64,000 nt of DNA from Paenibacillus sp. MZ04-78.2 (GCF_024213375.1 NZ_JANAVJ010000024.1:1-64000); one strand, 5' to 3'; positions 7,659 to 16,203 are shown, counted from the first letter of the stretch. Numbers and translations: made by a program. The notes: generated by a model from the sequence alone, not told the origin.

Positions 7659-8087
7659 TTGTCGATCAGCAGTCGTTTTGCCGTAGCGATTCACATCTTG
7701 GCTCTCCTCGATATTAATAAAGAAGGCCGCAATACGTCGGAATTTATCGCAGGCAGCGTCAATACGAACCCGGTGGTGATCCGCCGTGTGATCGGTCTGC
7801 TGGGCAAAGTCGGGCTGGTGCATACGAGTCCTGGCGTCGGCGGCGCATCGCTGGCCCGTCCGCCCCGGGAGATTAACCTTTTGGAAGTGTACCGTGCCGT
7901 ACAGAACGACCCTCCGGGGGAGTTGTTCGCGGCGCACGATAAGCCGAACCCGAAATGCCTTGTCGGGCGAAATATTCAAGAGACGTTGGACACCGTCTTC
8001 AAACGGGCGGAGTCGGCCATGGAGAAAGAGTTGGCGAAAGTTACGCTGGACCAGATTGTGTTCGATTTGGTGCGGGCTGACCGGTAA
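7659..8087 (+). CDS. Rrf2 family transcriptional regulator (YwnA-like)
   Basis: The product is 142 residues, starting at a TTG after GAGAGGAGAGG. The N-terminal winged helix (about 1-70) reads SRFAVAIHILALL and the GVGGASLARPP wing is typical of Rrf2 regulators of the YwnA branch. It has only one cysteine, so it is not an iron-sulfur IscR-type sensor. B. subtilis ywnA controls the adjacent NAD(P)H-binding gene ywnB; here a DsbA-family gene lies between the two equivalents. The paired TGTAAC-N7-GTTACA sites suggest repression of itself and the next two genes. Confidence 0.85.
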   Translation: MSISSRFAVAIHILALLDINKEGRNTSEFIAGSVNTNPVVIRRVIGLLGKVGLVHTSPGVGGASLARPPREINLLEVYRAVQNDPPGELFAAHDKPNPKCLVGRNIQETLDTVFKRAESAMEKELAKVTLDQIVFDLVRADR

Positions 8088-8107
8088 CCCTTTTTTTTAT
8101 CGTTTCC

Positions 8108-8126
8108 TGTAACTGTTTTAGTTACA
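8108..8126 (+). promoter_or_regulatory. Rrf2 operator, copy 2
   Basis: TGTAAC-N7-GTTACA has half-sites and spacing identical to the site at 7605-7623, and lies 53 nt before the DsbA-family start codon. I could not identify a clear -10/-35 pair around it. Confidence 0.6.
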
Positions 8127-8178
8127 TGTGAATGGAAAGAAGAGACTCGGACGACTTTATAAAGGAGGTGAATTTAAG

Positions 8179-8832
8179 ATGACCGTCAAAATTCAAGTGT
8201 ATTCGGACTACGTATGTCCCTTCTGCTTTCTGGCGGAAGGACCGCTGGAGCAGGCCGTGCAGGGCAAGGACGTCGAGGTGGAATGGATGCCCTTCGAGCT
8301 GCGCCCAAGCCCGGCCGAGCCGCTGGACCCCTGGAACGATCCGCCGAAATTGAAGATGTGGGAGCAATCCATCGCTCCTTACGCGCAGCGGATGGGTATC
8401 GATATGAAGCTGCCGCGGGTTTCTCCGCATCCCTACACCCACCTTGCGTTCGAGGGGTATCAATACGCCAAGGAGCACGGCAAAGGAAACGAATATAACC
8501 ACCGGCTGTTCCGGGCCTTCTTCCAAGAGGAGCAAAATATCGGGGACCCGGACGTGCTGGCGAAGCTGGCCGGTGAAATCGGACTGGATGCCGCCGAGTA
8601 CCGGGAAGCGCTGGAAACGCGGAATTACAAGGAAGCTCATCAGCAAGCGATGAACCATGCTTACCAGGAAGCGGGCATTACAGCCGTCCCTACGTTTTTT
8701 ATCGGCAATAAGGTGCTGCGAGGCGTAGCGAACCGGGAGACGCTGGAGCAGGCGATCGCCGAGGAACTGGCCGGTCAAGCCGGCAAGGCTGCCGAAGGGC
8801 TATCCTGCACCGTGGATGGGGAATGCAATTAA
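8179..8832 (+). CDS. DsbA family oxidoreductase (FrnE-like)
   Basis: The product is 217 residues, starting at the ATG after a near-perfect AAAGGAGGTG. The thioredoxin-like fold carries CPFC at residues 13-16 and a helical insertion, as in FrnE-type DsbA proteins. The cis-Pro loop is visible as TAVPTFF. There is no signal peptide, so it should act in the cytoplasm on thiols or small electrophiles. Its place in the Rrf2 cluster fits a thiol or electrophile stress response. Confidence 0.88.
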   Translation: MTVKIQVYSDYVCPFCFLAEGPLEQAVQGKDVEVEWMPFELRPSPAEPLDPWNDPPKLKMWEQSIAPYAQRMGIDMKLPRVSPHPYTHLAFEGYQYAKEHGKGNEYNHRLFRAFFQEEQNIGDPDVLAKLAGEIGLDAAEYREALETRNYKEAHQQAMNHAYQEAGITAVPTFFIGNKVLRGVANRETLEQAIAEELAGQAGKAAEGLSCTVDGECN

Positions 8833-8887
8833 CTGCGATAACATTTGATCACCATAATATTTTAGAAGGCGAAAGGATGGATTCACG

Positions 8888-9520
8888 ATGAAGATTGCCT
8901 TGGTTGGAGCAACGGGAACGATCGGACAGCGGATATTAGAGGAAGCCTTGAGCCGGGGACATCAAGTGACGGCTATCGTGCGCGATCCGTCTCGTGTGAC
9001 GAAACAGAACGAAAACCTGAAGGTGGTAACGGGAGACGTTTCGAACGTGGATAGTGTCGCCGCAGCGGCAGCCGGTCACGACATCGTGATCAGCGCCTTT
9101 GGTCCGGCGCGCGGCCAAGAGGAGAAGCTGGTTCAGGCCGCCCAAGCGTTGGTCGATGCGGCGAAAAAGTCCGGCGTCAGCCGTCTGCTGACCGTCGGTG
9201 GCGCGGGAAGTCTGGAAGTGGCTCCAGGCGTGCAACTGGTTGATACGCCGCAATTCCCTGCCGAATGGAAGGGAATCGCATTGGCGCACCGGGATGCGCT
9301 GGAAGTATACCGCAGCTCCGGGCTCGACTGGACGAACCTGAGCCCAGCCGCATTGATCCAACCGGGTGAGAAAACCGGGCAATACCGCACAGAAGAAAAC
9401 CGGCTCGTCACAGATGCCGAAGGGAACAGCCGCATTTCGGCCGAGGACTATGCCGTTGCTATGCTGGACGAGGCGGAGCGTCCGCGCTTCTCCCGCAAAC
9501 GGTTTACGGTCGGTTATTAA
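8888..9520 (+). CDS. NAD(P)H-binding SDR-like protein (YwnB-like)
   Basis: The 210-residue product has an N-terminal Rossmann motif GATGTIG at residues 7-13 and belongs to the NmrA/atypical SDR group that includes B. subtilis YwnB. It has the usual length for that family. It follows the DsbA-family gene by 55 nt and ends just before a strong terminator, so it closes the Rrf2-controlled unit. Its substrate is unknown. Confidence 0.85.
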   Translation: MKIALVGATGTIGQRILEEALSRGHQVTAIVRDPSRVTKQNENLKVVTGDVSNVDSVAAAAAGHDIVISAFGPARGQEEKLVQAAQALVDAAKKSGVSRLLTVGGAGSLEVAPGVQLVDTPQFPAEWKGIALAHRDALEVYRSSGLDWTNLSPAALIQPGEKTGQYRTEENRLVTDAEGNSRISAEDYAVAMLDEAERPRFSRKRFTVGY

Positions 9521-9535
9521 TCCATCATCCGAAAT

Positions 9536-9585
9536 AAAAAAAGGCGATTCCCGCGATGATTCCATTGCGGACAGATCGCCTTTTT
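9536..9585 (+). terminator. Terminator after the NAD(P)H-binding gene
   Basis: The outer stem AAAAAGGCGAT pairs with ATCGCCTTTTT and leaves a T tract on both strands. It separates the Rrf2 cluster from the insertion element. Confidence 0.75.
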
Positions 9586-9728
9586 GGTTTACAGATTTAG
9601 CCGATTCATCCCTTGCCTTTAGGCATGGGATGAATCGGCTTAGGACAAGGGCTGTCTTTAGACAGCTTAATTGTCCTACATTCCTTCATGTTGTTGCAGT
9701 TTTATATTAAAATTGATACAATTGGTAT

Positions 9729-10127
9729 ATGGGACAAGAATATAGAAGAACGACCACAACTGTATCACCCATCAACTATCATTTTGTGTTTTGCCCGCGA
9801 TATCGAAGAAAGGTATTTGTGAGTCAAGTCGAAGCGAGATTTAAAGAGCTTGTGCAAGAGCTATGCGAGAAAAACGATTGGCTTATTGTTGCGATGGAAG
9901 TCATGCCAGATCATGTGCATCTATTCGTAAACGTGCTGCCAACGGATTCTCCAGCGGACGTTTTGGCAAAATTGAAAGGTACGACCTCGCGATGTTTGCG
10001 TCAAGAATTTAAGCACTTGGAGCATCTACCAAGCCTTTGGACACGTTCGTATTTTGTCAGCACGGCAGGGAATGTTTCGAGCGAAACCATCCAACGTTAT
10101 GTTGAAGAGCAAAAGAAAAGGGGGTGA
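9729..10127 (+). CDS. tnpA: IS200/IS605 transposase TnpA (Y1 HUH)
   Basis: The 132-residue product has normal length for TnpA. The HUH motif reads DHVHLFV (His62, His64) and the catalytic tyrosine is most likely Tyr124 in QRYVEEQ. All catalytic residues are present, so the element may be mobile. The enzyme excises and inserts the element as single-stranded DNA circles by recognising the end hairpins. tnpB starts 4 nt after its stop. Confidence 0.92.
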   Translation: MGQEYRRTTTTVSPINYHFVFCPRYRRKVFVSQVEARFKELVQELCEKNDWLIVAMEVMPDHVHLFVNVLPTDSPADVLAKLKGTTSRCLRQEFKHLEHLPSLWTRSYFVSTAGNVSSETIQRYVEEQKKRG

Positions 10128-10131
10128 AGCC

Positions 10132-11187
10132 ATGCCAACCGTAACCGTTCAAATTCGAATATTCCCAAACGATGTTTCCCTGCTGAAGGAGATGGGGGAC
10201 GAATACATCAAAACGGTCAATCTCCTCACCGAACAAGCGGAAGCATCGGGCGCCTTTCCAAAGCTCACCTCCAAGGATGTCGACGCCAAACTTCCATCCG
10301 CCGTAAAGAACCAAGCCATTCGAGATGCGCGAAGCATTCATAACAAGACGAAAAAGCAAGGAAAACGTCCGGTTCTAAAGCGCAGAGTCTACTACGTCAA
10401 TAACCAGAACTATTCACTCGGGGAGCAAAGCGTTGCATTTCCTGTGATGTTGGACGGAAACGTACAGCGACTTCAGATTCCGGCTCATGTAACGGAACGC
10501 GAACAGCGGTTACTATCCAGCGGCAAGCTTGGCCTCTTAAAAGTGGTTGAGAAGTCGGGCAAGTGGTACGTACAAATTTCTGTTGAAAGAAAGACAGAAC
10601 AAACAACCGGCGATGTCACGATGGGAATTGACTTGGGCTTAAAAGTCCCTGCCGTTGTCGTCACCTCAACAGGAAGGACGAAATTTGTTGGCAATGGCAG
10701 ACAGAACAAGTACATACGCCGCAAATACAAAGAGCGCAGAAGAAAGATGGGCAAGTTAAAGAAGCTGTCTGCGATCCGTAAGCAAGAAAATAAAGAACAT
10801 CGCTACATGAAAGACCAAAACCACAAAATCAGCCGTAAGATCGTGAACATGGCGATCGAAGAACAAGTATCGGTCATCAAGCTGGAGAAGCTGACGAACC
10901 TTCGCCAAACGACAAGAACAAGTCGTAAAAACGCCAAAAACCTGCATAACTGGACGTTCCACCAATTGCAAACGTTTATCGCATACAAAGCGGCATTGGC
11001 CGGGATTAACATCATCGAAGTCAATCCGGCGTACACCTCCCAAACGTGTCCAAACTGCGAGAAACGGAACAAGGCAATAGACCGAACGTATGAGTGTTCA
11101 TGCGGGTATCGCGCGCACCGCGACAGGGTTGGAGCCATCAACATTATGCGCCAACCTGTGATAGATGGTAACAGTCTATCAGCCTAG
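10132..11187 (+). CDS. tnpB: RNA-guided nuclease TnpB
   Basis: The product is 351 residues. I choose the ATG after GGGGGTGAAG rather than a longer upstream frame that overlaps tnpA. RuvC residues are intact: Asp167 (MGIDLG), Glu252 (KLEKL) and Asp331 (HRDRVGA), with a four-cysteine zinc site (Cys306, 309, 322, 324). TnpB is the ancestor of Cas12 and uses an omega RNA from the element's right end to cut empty donor sites and favour element retention. Nothing suggests inactivation. Confidence 0.92.
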   Translation: MPTVTVQIRIFPNDVSLLKEMGDEYIKTVNLLTEQAEASGAFPKLTSKDVDAKLPSAVKNQAIRDARSIHNKTKKQGKRPVLKRRVYYVNNQNYSLGEQSVAFPVMLDGNVQRLQIPAHVTEREQRLLSSGKLGLLKVVEKSGKWYVQISVERKTEQTTGDVTMGIDLGLKVPAVVVTSTGRTKFVGNGRQNKYIRRKYKERRRKMGKLKKLSAIRKQENKEHRYMKDQNHKISRKIVNMAIEEQVSVIKLEKLTNLRQTTRTSRKNAKNLHNWTFHQLQTFIAYKAALAGINIIEVNPAYTSQTCPNCEKRNKAIDRTYECSCGYRAHRDRVGAINIMRQPVIDGNSLSA

Positions 11188-11320
11188 ATAGCTATACGCT
11201 CTGATCTAGGATGAGCTAATGAGCTAGCTCTTAACTTAGCAGTCTGCACAAAACAGAAATGGCCTGCGTGCGTTAACTAGCTAAGAATCCCATGGCTTTA
11301 GCCGTGTTGGAGGCTCAAAT
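11188..11320 (+). ncRNA. Predicted omega RNA / right end of the IS element
   Basis: This stretch follows tnpB and ends in a TTTA-loop hairpin. Its last 70 nt (11241-11311) recur, slightly diverged, at 43791-43860 without any transposase, as expected for a conserved RNA scaffold. The guide would be the host sequence immediately past the right end. I see nothing recognisable between 11320 and 11511. Confidence 0.5.
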
Positions 11321-11511
11321 TGAATCGAACGATTATTGCGCTGAGAAACGCCGTTTGGAACATTAGAATGTAAGTGTAAACCATTCTTCATCTTTAGGTT
11401 TATTGGCTTAAAAAAGAAGCAGAAAAGCCGATAAAATTTCATTTGTGAAGCCAACTAATTTTTGCTACATTGGTAAGAAAGTATAATTTAAATGAAAGTT
11501 GGTAATAGATT

Positions 11512-12381
11512 ATGGGAAAATCATTTACAATAGATAACCCTATGCCGCCGTTATGGCTGATGTACCCTCATATAACCCGATACAGTATAGGTTGGCGCAT
11601 GGGTTATGGCGAATCCTATAAGTATACCTTTAATAACTGGATTGAAACGCTGTCAGAAGATGAACGACAACAGTATCAAGCTATGTTTCCAAAGCCTAAA
11701 ACTTGGCGAAGCTTTTTAAGCGATGCTAACGATGATGACTTAGAATATGAAAGCTATGTCCACGATAGTGGCATAATCTTTTGGAACAAGAACGGGGAGC
11801 CGAAGTATTCAAAAGATTGGCTAATTAATCAAAGCTCAGACGAAGAGTTTGTTTTTTTCTGGCAGCCCGGAGATGTTGAATATGAGCCGGAATGTTGTTT
11901 TGGACAATGGCAATATTCCGAGTTTACTGAAAACGCTTATGGATTTACCTGCACAGAACAGTATATGATGGCAGCTAAAGCCCAAGTTTTTGAAGATGAA
12001 GAAATTGAGGAAGCAATTATGAAAACCTCTGACCTAAAACAGATGAAATCACTTGGGAGAAAGGTTAAAAATTTTGACGAAAAAACATGGGATAAGGTAA
12101 AACATTCTATTGTGTTGAAGGGTAATTATTATAAGTTTACTCAAGATAAAAAAATGATGGATATACTGTTAGCTACAGGCAATAAAATTCTTGTAGAAGC
12201 AAGCCCGTTAGACACAATATGGGGGATTGGTTATTCAAAAAGCAATCCTGCGGCTACAAATGCAAAGAGTTGGCGAGGCTTGAATTTGCTTGGATTTGCT
12301 CTAATGGAAGTAAGAGATGAGATAAAAACAGTATATCAAAACTATGACAAGGTGGACTGGTCACAATTTCAAGATTTGTAA
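11512..12381 (+). CDS. NADAR family protein
   Basis: The 289-residue product has an N-terminal part (1-115) rich in aromatic and acidic residues that I do not recognise. A C-terminal NADAR (YbiA/DUF1768) domain follows (about 118-285), with FGQWQYSEFTENAYGF, TCTEQYMMAAKA and the GIGYS/NAKSWRGLNLLG region. NADAR proteins act on ADP-ribose-linked compounds; some reverse DNA ADP-ribosylation by DarT-like toxins. The gene is much more AT-rich than its neighbours and lies directly after the IS element, so it is probably acquired. No toxin-like partner is visible. Confidence 0.85.
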   Translation: MGKSFTIDNPMPPLWLMYPHITRYSIGWRMGYGESYKYTFNNWIETLSEDERQQYQAMFPKPKTWRSFLSDANDDDLEYESYVHDSGIIFWNKNGEPKYSKDWLINQSSDEEFVFFWQPGDVEYEPECCFGQWQYSEFTENAYGFTCTEQYMMAAKAQVFEDEEIEEAIMKTSDLKQMKSLGRKVKNFDEKTWDKVKHSIVLKGNYYKFTQDKKMMDILLATGNKILVEASPLDTIWGIGYSKSNPAATNAKSWRGLNLLGFALMEVRDEIKTVYQNYDKVDWSQFQDL

Positions 12382-12469
12382 ATCCGTTGTCATAAACATT
12401 TTTCCCGAATACATTCAACTTCAGTGGTTTCATCTTTGAGTAAAGCATATTCATGACCAAGCTGTTAAA

Positions 12470-12506
12470 GGCGAACCACAGCGATTCAAATCGCAGTCGG
12501 TTCGCC
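12470..12506 (-). terminator. Terminator of the CotS-like gene
   Basis: GGCGAACC pairs with GGTTCGCC, with an inner GCGATT/AATCGC stem. The hairpin overlaps the stop codon of the minus-strand gene and may serve both strands. Confidence 0.6.
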
Positions 12507-13559
12507 TTCTTCGTTTATCTTCACCTCTTCTAATGCATCGCGGCCTGATACGTCCGGCGCTGTCGTTGCCCGGGCCCAACGATCCATCCAGCCAACAGCG
12601 TTCAAACGCCGGCCCCACGTTTTTGTCAGCACGCGGTCCACGTATCGACTGCGGCCGAACGCGATGCGGTTTGCGGACAACCAAGCCTCGCCCGGCAGCC
12701 GGAAAAAGGCGCTGATTAACAGACGTTCCTCCGGCAGCAGAGGTTTGAGTTGTTCGTATCCGCGCAGCATCGCTTCCATGTACAGCGGTTCGAAAAGCGC
12801 TGTATTCAGCAGCGTTCTGGCGATTTCCAGATAAATCGATCCCCGCCGGACCCGGTCCCAATCAATCAGGAACAGCCCGTCAGGCCGGATGATGACGTTC
12901 GGAACAGTAACGTCGCCGTGAATGAGAGCGGGAGGCTCGTGTTCCTTTTGCAGCAGCCGTTGTATCTCCGGAGTCTCCATGATCTTCCAGGCTTCGTCCG
13001 CCAAGGCGATGCATTCAGCCCCATGCTTTCTAAACCATCGGCCCAGCCGTCTATCCAACCGCACGAGCTGACGGCGAAACAATGCATCCCGCCGCTTCAG
13101 GGCTCCGACTTCCTTTAACGTGAAGCGGGACATAGGCAAACGGGAGCTTTGGCAGACGCTGTGAAGCCCGGCCAACGCTTTTCCTAGATTGTCATAGTCC
13201 TGCGCGTCGTTTTGAAGTCCCCGGCCTTTAATCCATTCCGTCATATAATAGGGTTTGCCTTGATAGAAGGTCCAGTAACGGCCGGAAGACGTTCGCAGCC
13301 ACTTCGGCAGGTGCGGGTAGCCTGCCTTCTGCAAAGTGCGGATGTGAGAGGAAATGCGCTCGATTTGCTGCCTGGCGGTGCGCTGACCAAGGACACGGCT
13401 CCGGCAAAACGGCTTGATCAGGAAGTCGCCCCGATCGGTGATTGCACGGTAAGCGGCATTGCGTTTGTAAAGCGAGTCATATGGGATGATTCGCTTGATT
13501 TGCAGTCCGTAACGGCGGGCCAGCAGCCGATATCTGGTTTTGAGGGTTCGATGAGTCAT
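12486..13559 (-). CDS. CotS-like spore-coat kinase (phosphotransferase fold)
   Basis: The product is 357 residues, with the start at the ATG after GGGGAGGAAC. The aminoglycoside phosphotransferase/CotS-like fold shows the catalytic loop HGDVTVPN and the metal-binding DWD. It is rich in Arg and Lys, as spore-associated kinases often are. A promoter matching the SigK consensus lies just upstream, which supports expression in the mother cell late in sporulation. The phosphorylated substrate is unknown. Confidence 0.75.
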   Translation of the reverse strand: MTHRTLKTRYRLLARRYGLQIKRIIPYDSLYKRNAAYRAITDRGDFLIKPFCRSRVLGQRTARQQIERISSHIRTLQKAGYPHLPKWLRTSSGRYWTFYQGKPYYMTEWIKGRGLQNDAQDYDNLGKALAGLHSVCQSSRLPMSRFTLKEVGALKRRDALFRRQLVRLDRRLGRWFRKHGAECIALADEAWKIMETPEIQRLLQKEHEPPALIHGDVTVPNVIIRPDGLFLIDWDRVRRGSIYLEIARTLLNTALFEPLYMEAMLRGYEQLKPLLPEERLLISAFFRLPGEAWLSANRIAFGRSRYVDRVLTKTWGRRLNAVGWMDRWARATTAPDVSGRDALEEVKINEEGEPTAI

Positions 13560-13598
13560 ATGTGTTCCTCCCCGTTCGTGACAGTACAATGATATACC

Positions 13599-13625
13599 TA
13601 GCTTATGCGGCTGTCCGTATCGCGT
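13599..13625 (-). promoter_or_regulatory. SigK-like promoter of the CotS-like gene
   Basis: Read on the minus strand the sequence fits AC-N16-CATAnnnTA: AC at 13625-13624 and CATAAGCTA at 13607-13599. This lies about 40 nt before the start codon. Confidence 0.45.
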
Positions 13626-13677
13626 AACGGGATAAACACATAAATTTGGTGGAAGTGTCCAGCCGCTTCAAAAAAAT

Positions 13678-13706
13678 TTCACAAACGATTGCCTTTGGTG
13701 TATAAT
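13678..13706 (+). promoter_or_regulatory. SigA promoter of the MarR-MFS operon
   Basis: TTCACA and TATAAT are separated by exactly 17 nt, upstream of the MarR gene. The AT-rich leader that follows (13707-13790) may contain the MarR operator, but I see no clean palindrome. Confidence 0.6.
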
Positions 13707-13795
13707 AAGTAAATATTTTAATCGTTTATTGTTAAATTGTTTCGAGATTTAATGGTTTTTTCTTGAAAACAACCTTGTCTTGGAAGGAAACTGTC

Positions 13796-14263
13796 ATGAT
13801 ACGAAAGGGGGCGTTTCTAAATTTGAATGAAGATCATCAATTAAAAAGCGAAATGGCCCGCACGTTCCGGAAGATCGTCAAAGAAATGTCGTACCTGTGG
13901 AGCCGGCATATCGACAAGTCGTTTTCGATGGCCCAGTTTATGGTGCTCCGGCAGCTTCGCGGAGGGCCACAGAAGGTATCCGGTTTGGCTGAGGCGCTCG
14001 AATTGACGTCCGGCGCCATTACCGCCAAAGCCGATAAATTGGTAGAGAAGGGGTATGCTACGCGGTATCGGGGAGAAGACGATCGGCGGGTCGTGTATCT
14101 GGAAATAACGGAACGGGGCTTGAGCGAGCTGAAGACGCTCGGAGAGCAGCAGACGAAGCTGGTCGAATCGCTGTTCGCCGGTTTATCCGAGGAGGAGCTC
14201 CGGCAGCATCTCCATTTCTTTAACCGGATGCTAAACAACATGGAGCAATTGGGAGAGGAGTAA
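13796..14263 (+). CDS. MarR family transcriptional regulator
   Basis: The product is 155 residues if translation starts at the ATG preceded by AAGGA; a TTG further down after GGGGG is an alternative. The winged-helix domain is visible (SMAQFMVLRQL, GLAEALELTSGAITAKADKL, DDRRVVYLEIT). It lies 9 nt before the drug exporter gene, the common regulator-transporter arrangement, so it most likely represses that operon until a toxic ligand binds. Confidence 0.88.
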   Translation: MIRKGAFLNLNEDHQLKSEMARTFRKIVKEMSYLWSRHIDKSFSMAQFMVLRQLRGGPQKVSGLAEALELTSGAITAKADKLVEKGYATRYRGEDDRRVVYLEITERGLSELKTLGEQQTKLVESLFAGLSEEELRQHLHFFNRMLNNMEQLGEE

Positions 14264-14272
14264 GAAAGCAAC

Positions 14273-15916
14273 GTGGAACACTTATCGTATAAACGCAAAA
14301 TCACGATTATGATCGCCATTATTGCGGCGATGTTCTTTTCAGCTATTAACCAGACCATCGTCGGAACGGCTCTGCCGCGGATTATCGCCAAGCTCGGCGG
14401 GATGGACTACTATACATGGGTCATTACGATTTATTTACTAACCTCGACGATCGCGACGGTGCTGGTCGGTAAGCTGTCCGATATTTACGGCAGGAAGCCG
14501 TTTATTCTTACGGGGATCGTCTTATTTATGATCGGCGCGTTCATGGCGGGGACGTCCATGGATATTATTCAGCTGATTACATACCGTGGCATCCAGGGGG
14601 TGGGCGCCGGGATCATCATGGCCACGGCCTTTACGGCCGTCGGCGACTTGTTCGCTCCCCGCGAGCGCGGGAAATGGTCCGGGATTATGATGTCAGTGTT
14701 CGGATTTGCGAGCGTCATCGGCCCGGCGCTTGGCGGCTATATCGTCGATCATTTTGAGTGGCATTGGGTATTTTGGGTTTTCCTTCCTCTTGGCATTGTC
14801 GCTTTTATGATGATTTTGACGATGTTCCCGAAAGTGGAGCGCAAGCCGTCGGAGTCGATCGATTATTTCGGCTCGCTGTTTCTTACGTTGACGATTGTGC
14901 CGATGCTGCTCGCGTTCTCGTGGGCCGGCACGAAGTATGCTTGGGGCTCGTCGCAAATTTTCGGTTTGTTCGCCTGTACATTGGTGGCGCTGGTTCTTTT
15001 CATATGGGTGGAGAGCCGGGTGAAAAGTCCGGTGCTGCCGCTTTCGTTGTTCAAAAACGGGATTGTGACAATCTCGAATGTCATCGGGTTTATTATGAAC
15101 GCCGGGATGATGGGAGCGCTCATGTATACGCCGTTCTTCGTTCAGGGCGTGATGGGCATCTCGCCGACCTATTCCGGTTATGTAACGATGCCGATGTCCA
15201 TCGGTATGGTCGTGACCAGCGCGATCAGCGGACAGCTTATGACGAAGACGGGCAAATACAAGCGGATCGCGATTATCGGGATTATCATTATGGTCATCGG
15301 AATGATGATCATGTATTACATGAATACGATCTCGGTGACGCTGCTCAGCATGATTGTGTTCGGCTTCGGACTTGGTCTGGGGATGCCGGTCTTTTCCTTG
15401 ACCGTTCAGAACGCCGTATCGCCGAAGGATCTTGGCGTCGCTACGGCCTCCTCGCAGCTGTTCCGTAACTTGGGCGGTACGATCGGCATTGCCGTCATGG
15501 GGACGATTATGTCGACGGGCATGACGAACAAGCTGCAAGAGATCCTGGCAAGCGGGCGAGGCGTCGACTTGAGCAAGCTGGACCCGAAGGTGGCCGAGAA
15601 GCTCGCCGCGTTCCATAATCCGCAAATGCTGCTCGATCAGCCGAAGCTGGCGCAGGTTCAGGCAGCCTTGCCGCCGGAGCTGCAGACCGTGTTCAGCCGG
15701 ATGATCGACTCGCTCCGCGAGGCGCTCAGTTACTCGTTGGCCAATGTGTTTTTGGCGGGGGCTGTGCTTCTTGGGGTCGCGCTTGTGCTGACGTTCTTCC
15801 TGAAGGAGATTCCGCTGCGCACCGGAAGCGGCGGCCCAGGGCCGAAGCCGCAGGAAGCTGCGGAAACGGACGGCGAACCGTCGCCCCGCCTTGGCGGGAA
15901 GCCGGCGAACGGGTAA
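14273..15916 (+). CDS. MFS drug:proton antiporter (DHA2, EmrB/QacA type)
   Basis: The 547-residue product has about 14 membrane segments and a hydrophilic C-terminal tail. It shows the antiporter motif A (GKLSDIYGRKP) and a motif C-like region (FGFASVIGPALGG). The start is GTG with an upstream GGAG. A loop near residues 410-470 before the last membrane segment is typical of the DHA2 family. It exports drugs or metabolites from the cytoplasm using the proton gradient. It is co-transcribed with the MarR gene and followed by a terminator. Confidence 0.9.
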   Translation: MEHLSYKRKITIMIAIIAAMFFSAINQTIVGTALPRIIAKLGGMDYYTWVITIYLLTSTIATVLVGKLSDIYGRKPFILTGIVLFMIGAFMAGTSMDIIQLITYRGIQGVGAGIIMATAFTAVGDLFAPRERGKWSGIMMSVFGFASVIGPALGGYIVDHFEWHWVFWVFLPLGIVAFMMILTMFPKVERKPSESIDYFGSLFLTLTIVPMLLAFSWAGTKYAWGSSQIFGLFACTLVALVLFIWVESRVKSPVLPLSLFKNGIVTISNVIGFIMNAGMMGALMYTPFFVQGVMGISPTYSGYVTMPMSIGMVVTSAISGQLMTKTGKYKRIAIIGIIIMVIGMMIMYYMNTISVTLLSMIVFGFGLGLGMPVFSLTVQNAVSPKDLGVATASSQLFRNLGGTIGIAVMGTIMSTGMTNKLQEILASGRGVDLSKLDPKVAEKLAAFHNPQMLLDQPKLAQVQAALPPELQTVFSRMIDSLREALSYSLANVFLAGAVLLGVALVLTFFLKEIPLRTGSGGPGPKPQEAAETDGEPSPRLGGKPANG

Positions 15917-15924
15917 AACCGATA

Positions 15925-15966
15925 GACGGGCTTGGACCATGAGTTGGTCCGGGTCCGTTTTTTTGG
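15925..15966 (+). terminator. Terminator of the MarR-MFS operon
   Basis: A GC-rich hairpin containing GGACC/GGTCC, flanked by ACGG/CCGT, is followed by seven T residues. Confidence 0.75.
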
Positions 15967-15992
15967 GGTTTAATCGAATTCGATAAATTCCA

Positions 15993-16130
15993 TCACATCA
16001 GCTTCAGCTCTTTGATAAAGTCGACAAACGCTTTAATCAACGAAATATGCAAGGACTCCTTCCGGTAAATCATCCACGATTTTCGCAAAATCGGTTCCCC
16101 GTGCTTCGTCCTCAATTGAAGGCAGTACAT
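15993..16130 (-). pseudogene. C-terminal remnant of a LysR-type regulator
   Basis: A minus-strand frame reads ILRKSWMIYRKESLHIS followed by LIKAFVDFIKELKLM and stop, which resembles the last 45 residues of LysR-family effector domains. The N-terminal HTH and most of the effector domain are missing upstream, so only a tail is left. Confidence 0.5.
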
Positions 16131-16203
16131 ATCTTCGCTCTCTTATCCTTACTGTGATGGTTGTGTCAATTCCGGTCCCTCCACTTGGTGGGAGCTTGTC
16201 CTT

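Larger units (their letters stand above)
9596..11320 (+). mobile_element. IS200/IS605 element with TnpA and TnpB
   Basis: The left end carries a 13-bp hairpin (9600-9612 with 9627-9639) and a second hairpin GCTGTC-TTTA-GACAGC (9651-9666). tnpA and tnpB follow, and the right end holds a terminal ATGGC-TTTA-GCCGT hairpin near 11293. There are no long terminal inverted repeats, as expected for single-strand transposition. The exact ends are estimated; the right end probably falls near TCAA at 11315-11318. Confidence 0.8.

Noticed and set aside
11221-11312. CRISPR-like repeat because the motif recurs at 43.8 kb
   Set aside because: Only two copies exist, 32 kb apart, and both correspond to IS200/IS605 right ends. 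There is no array.
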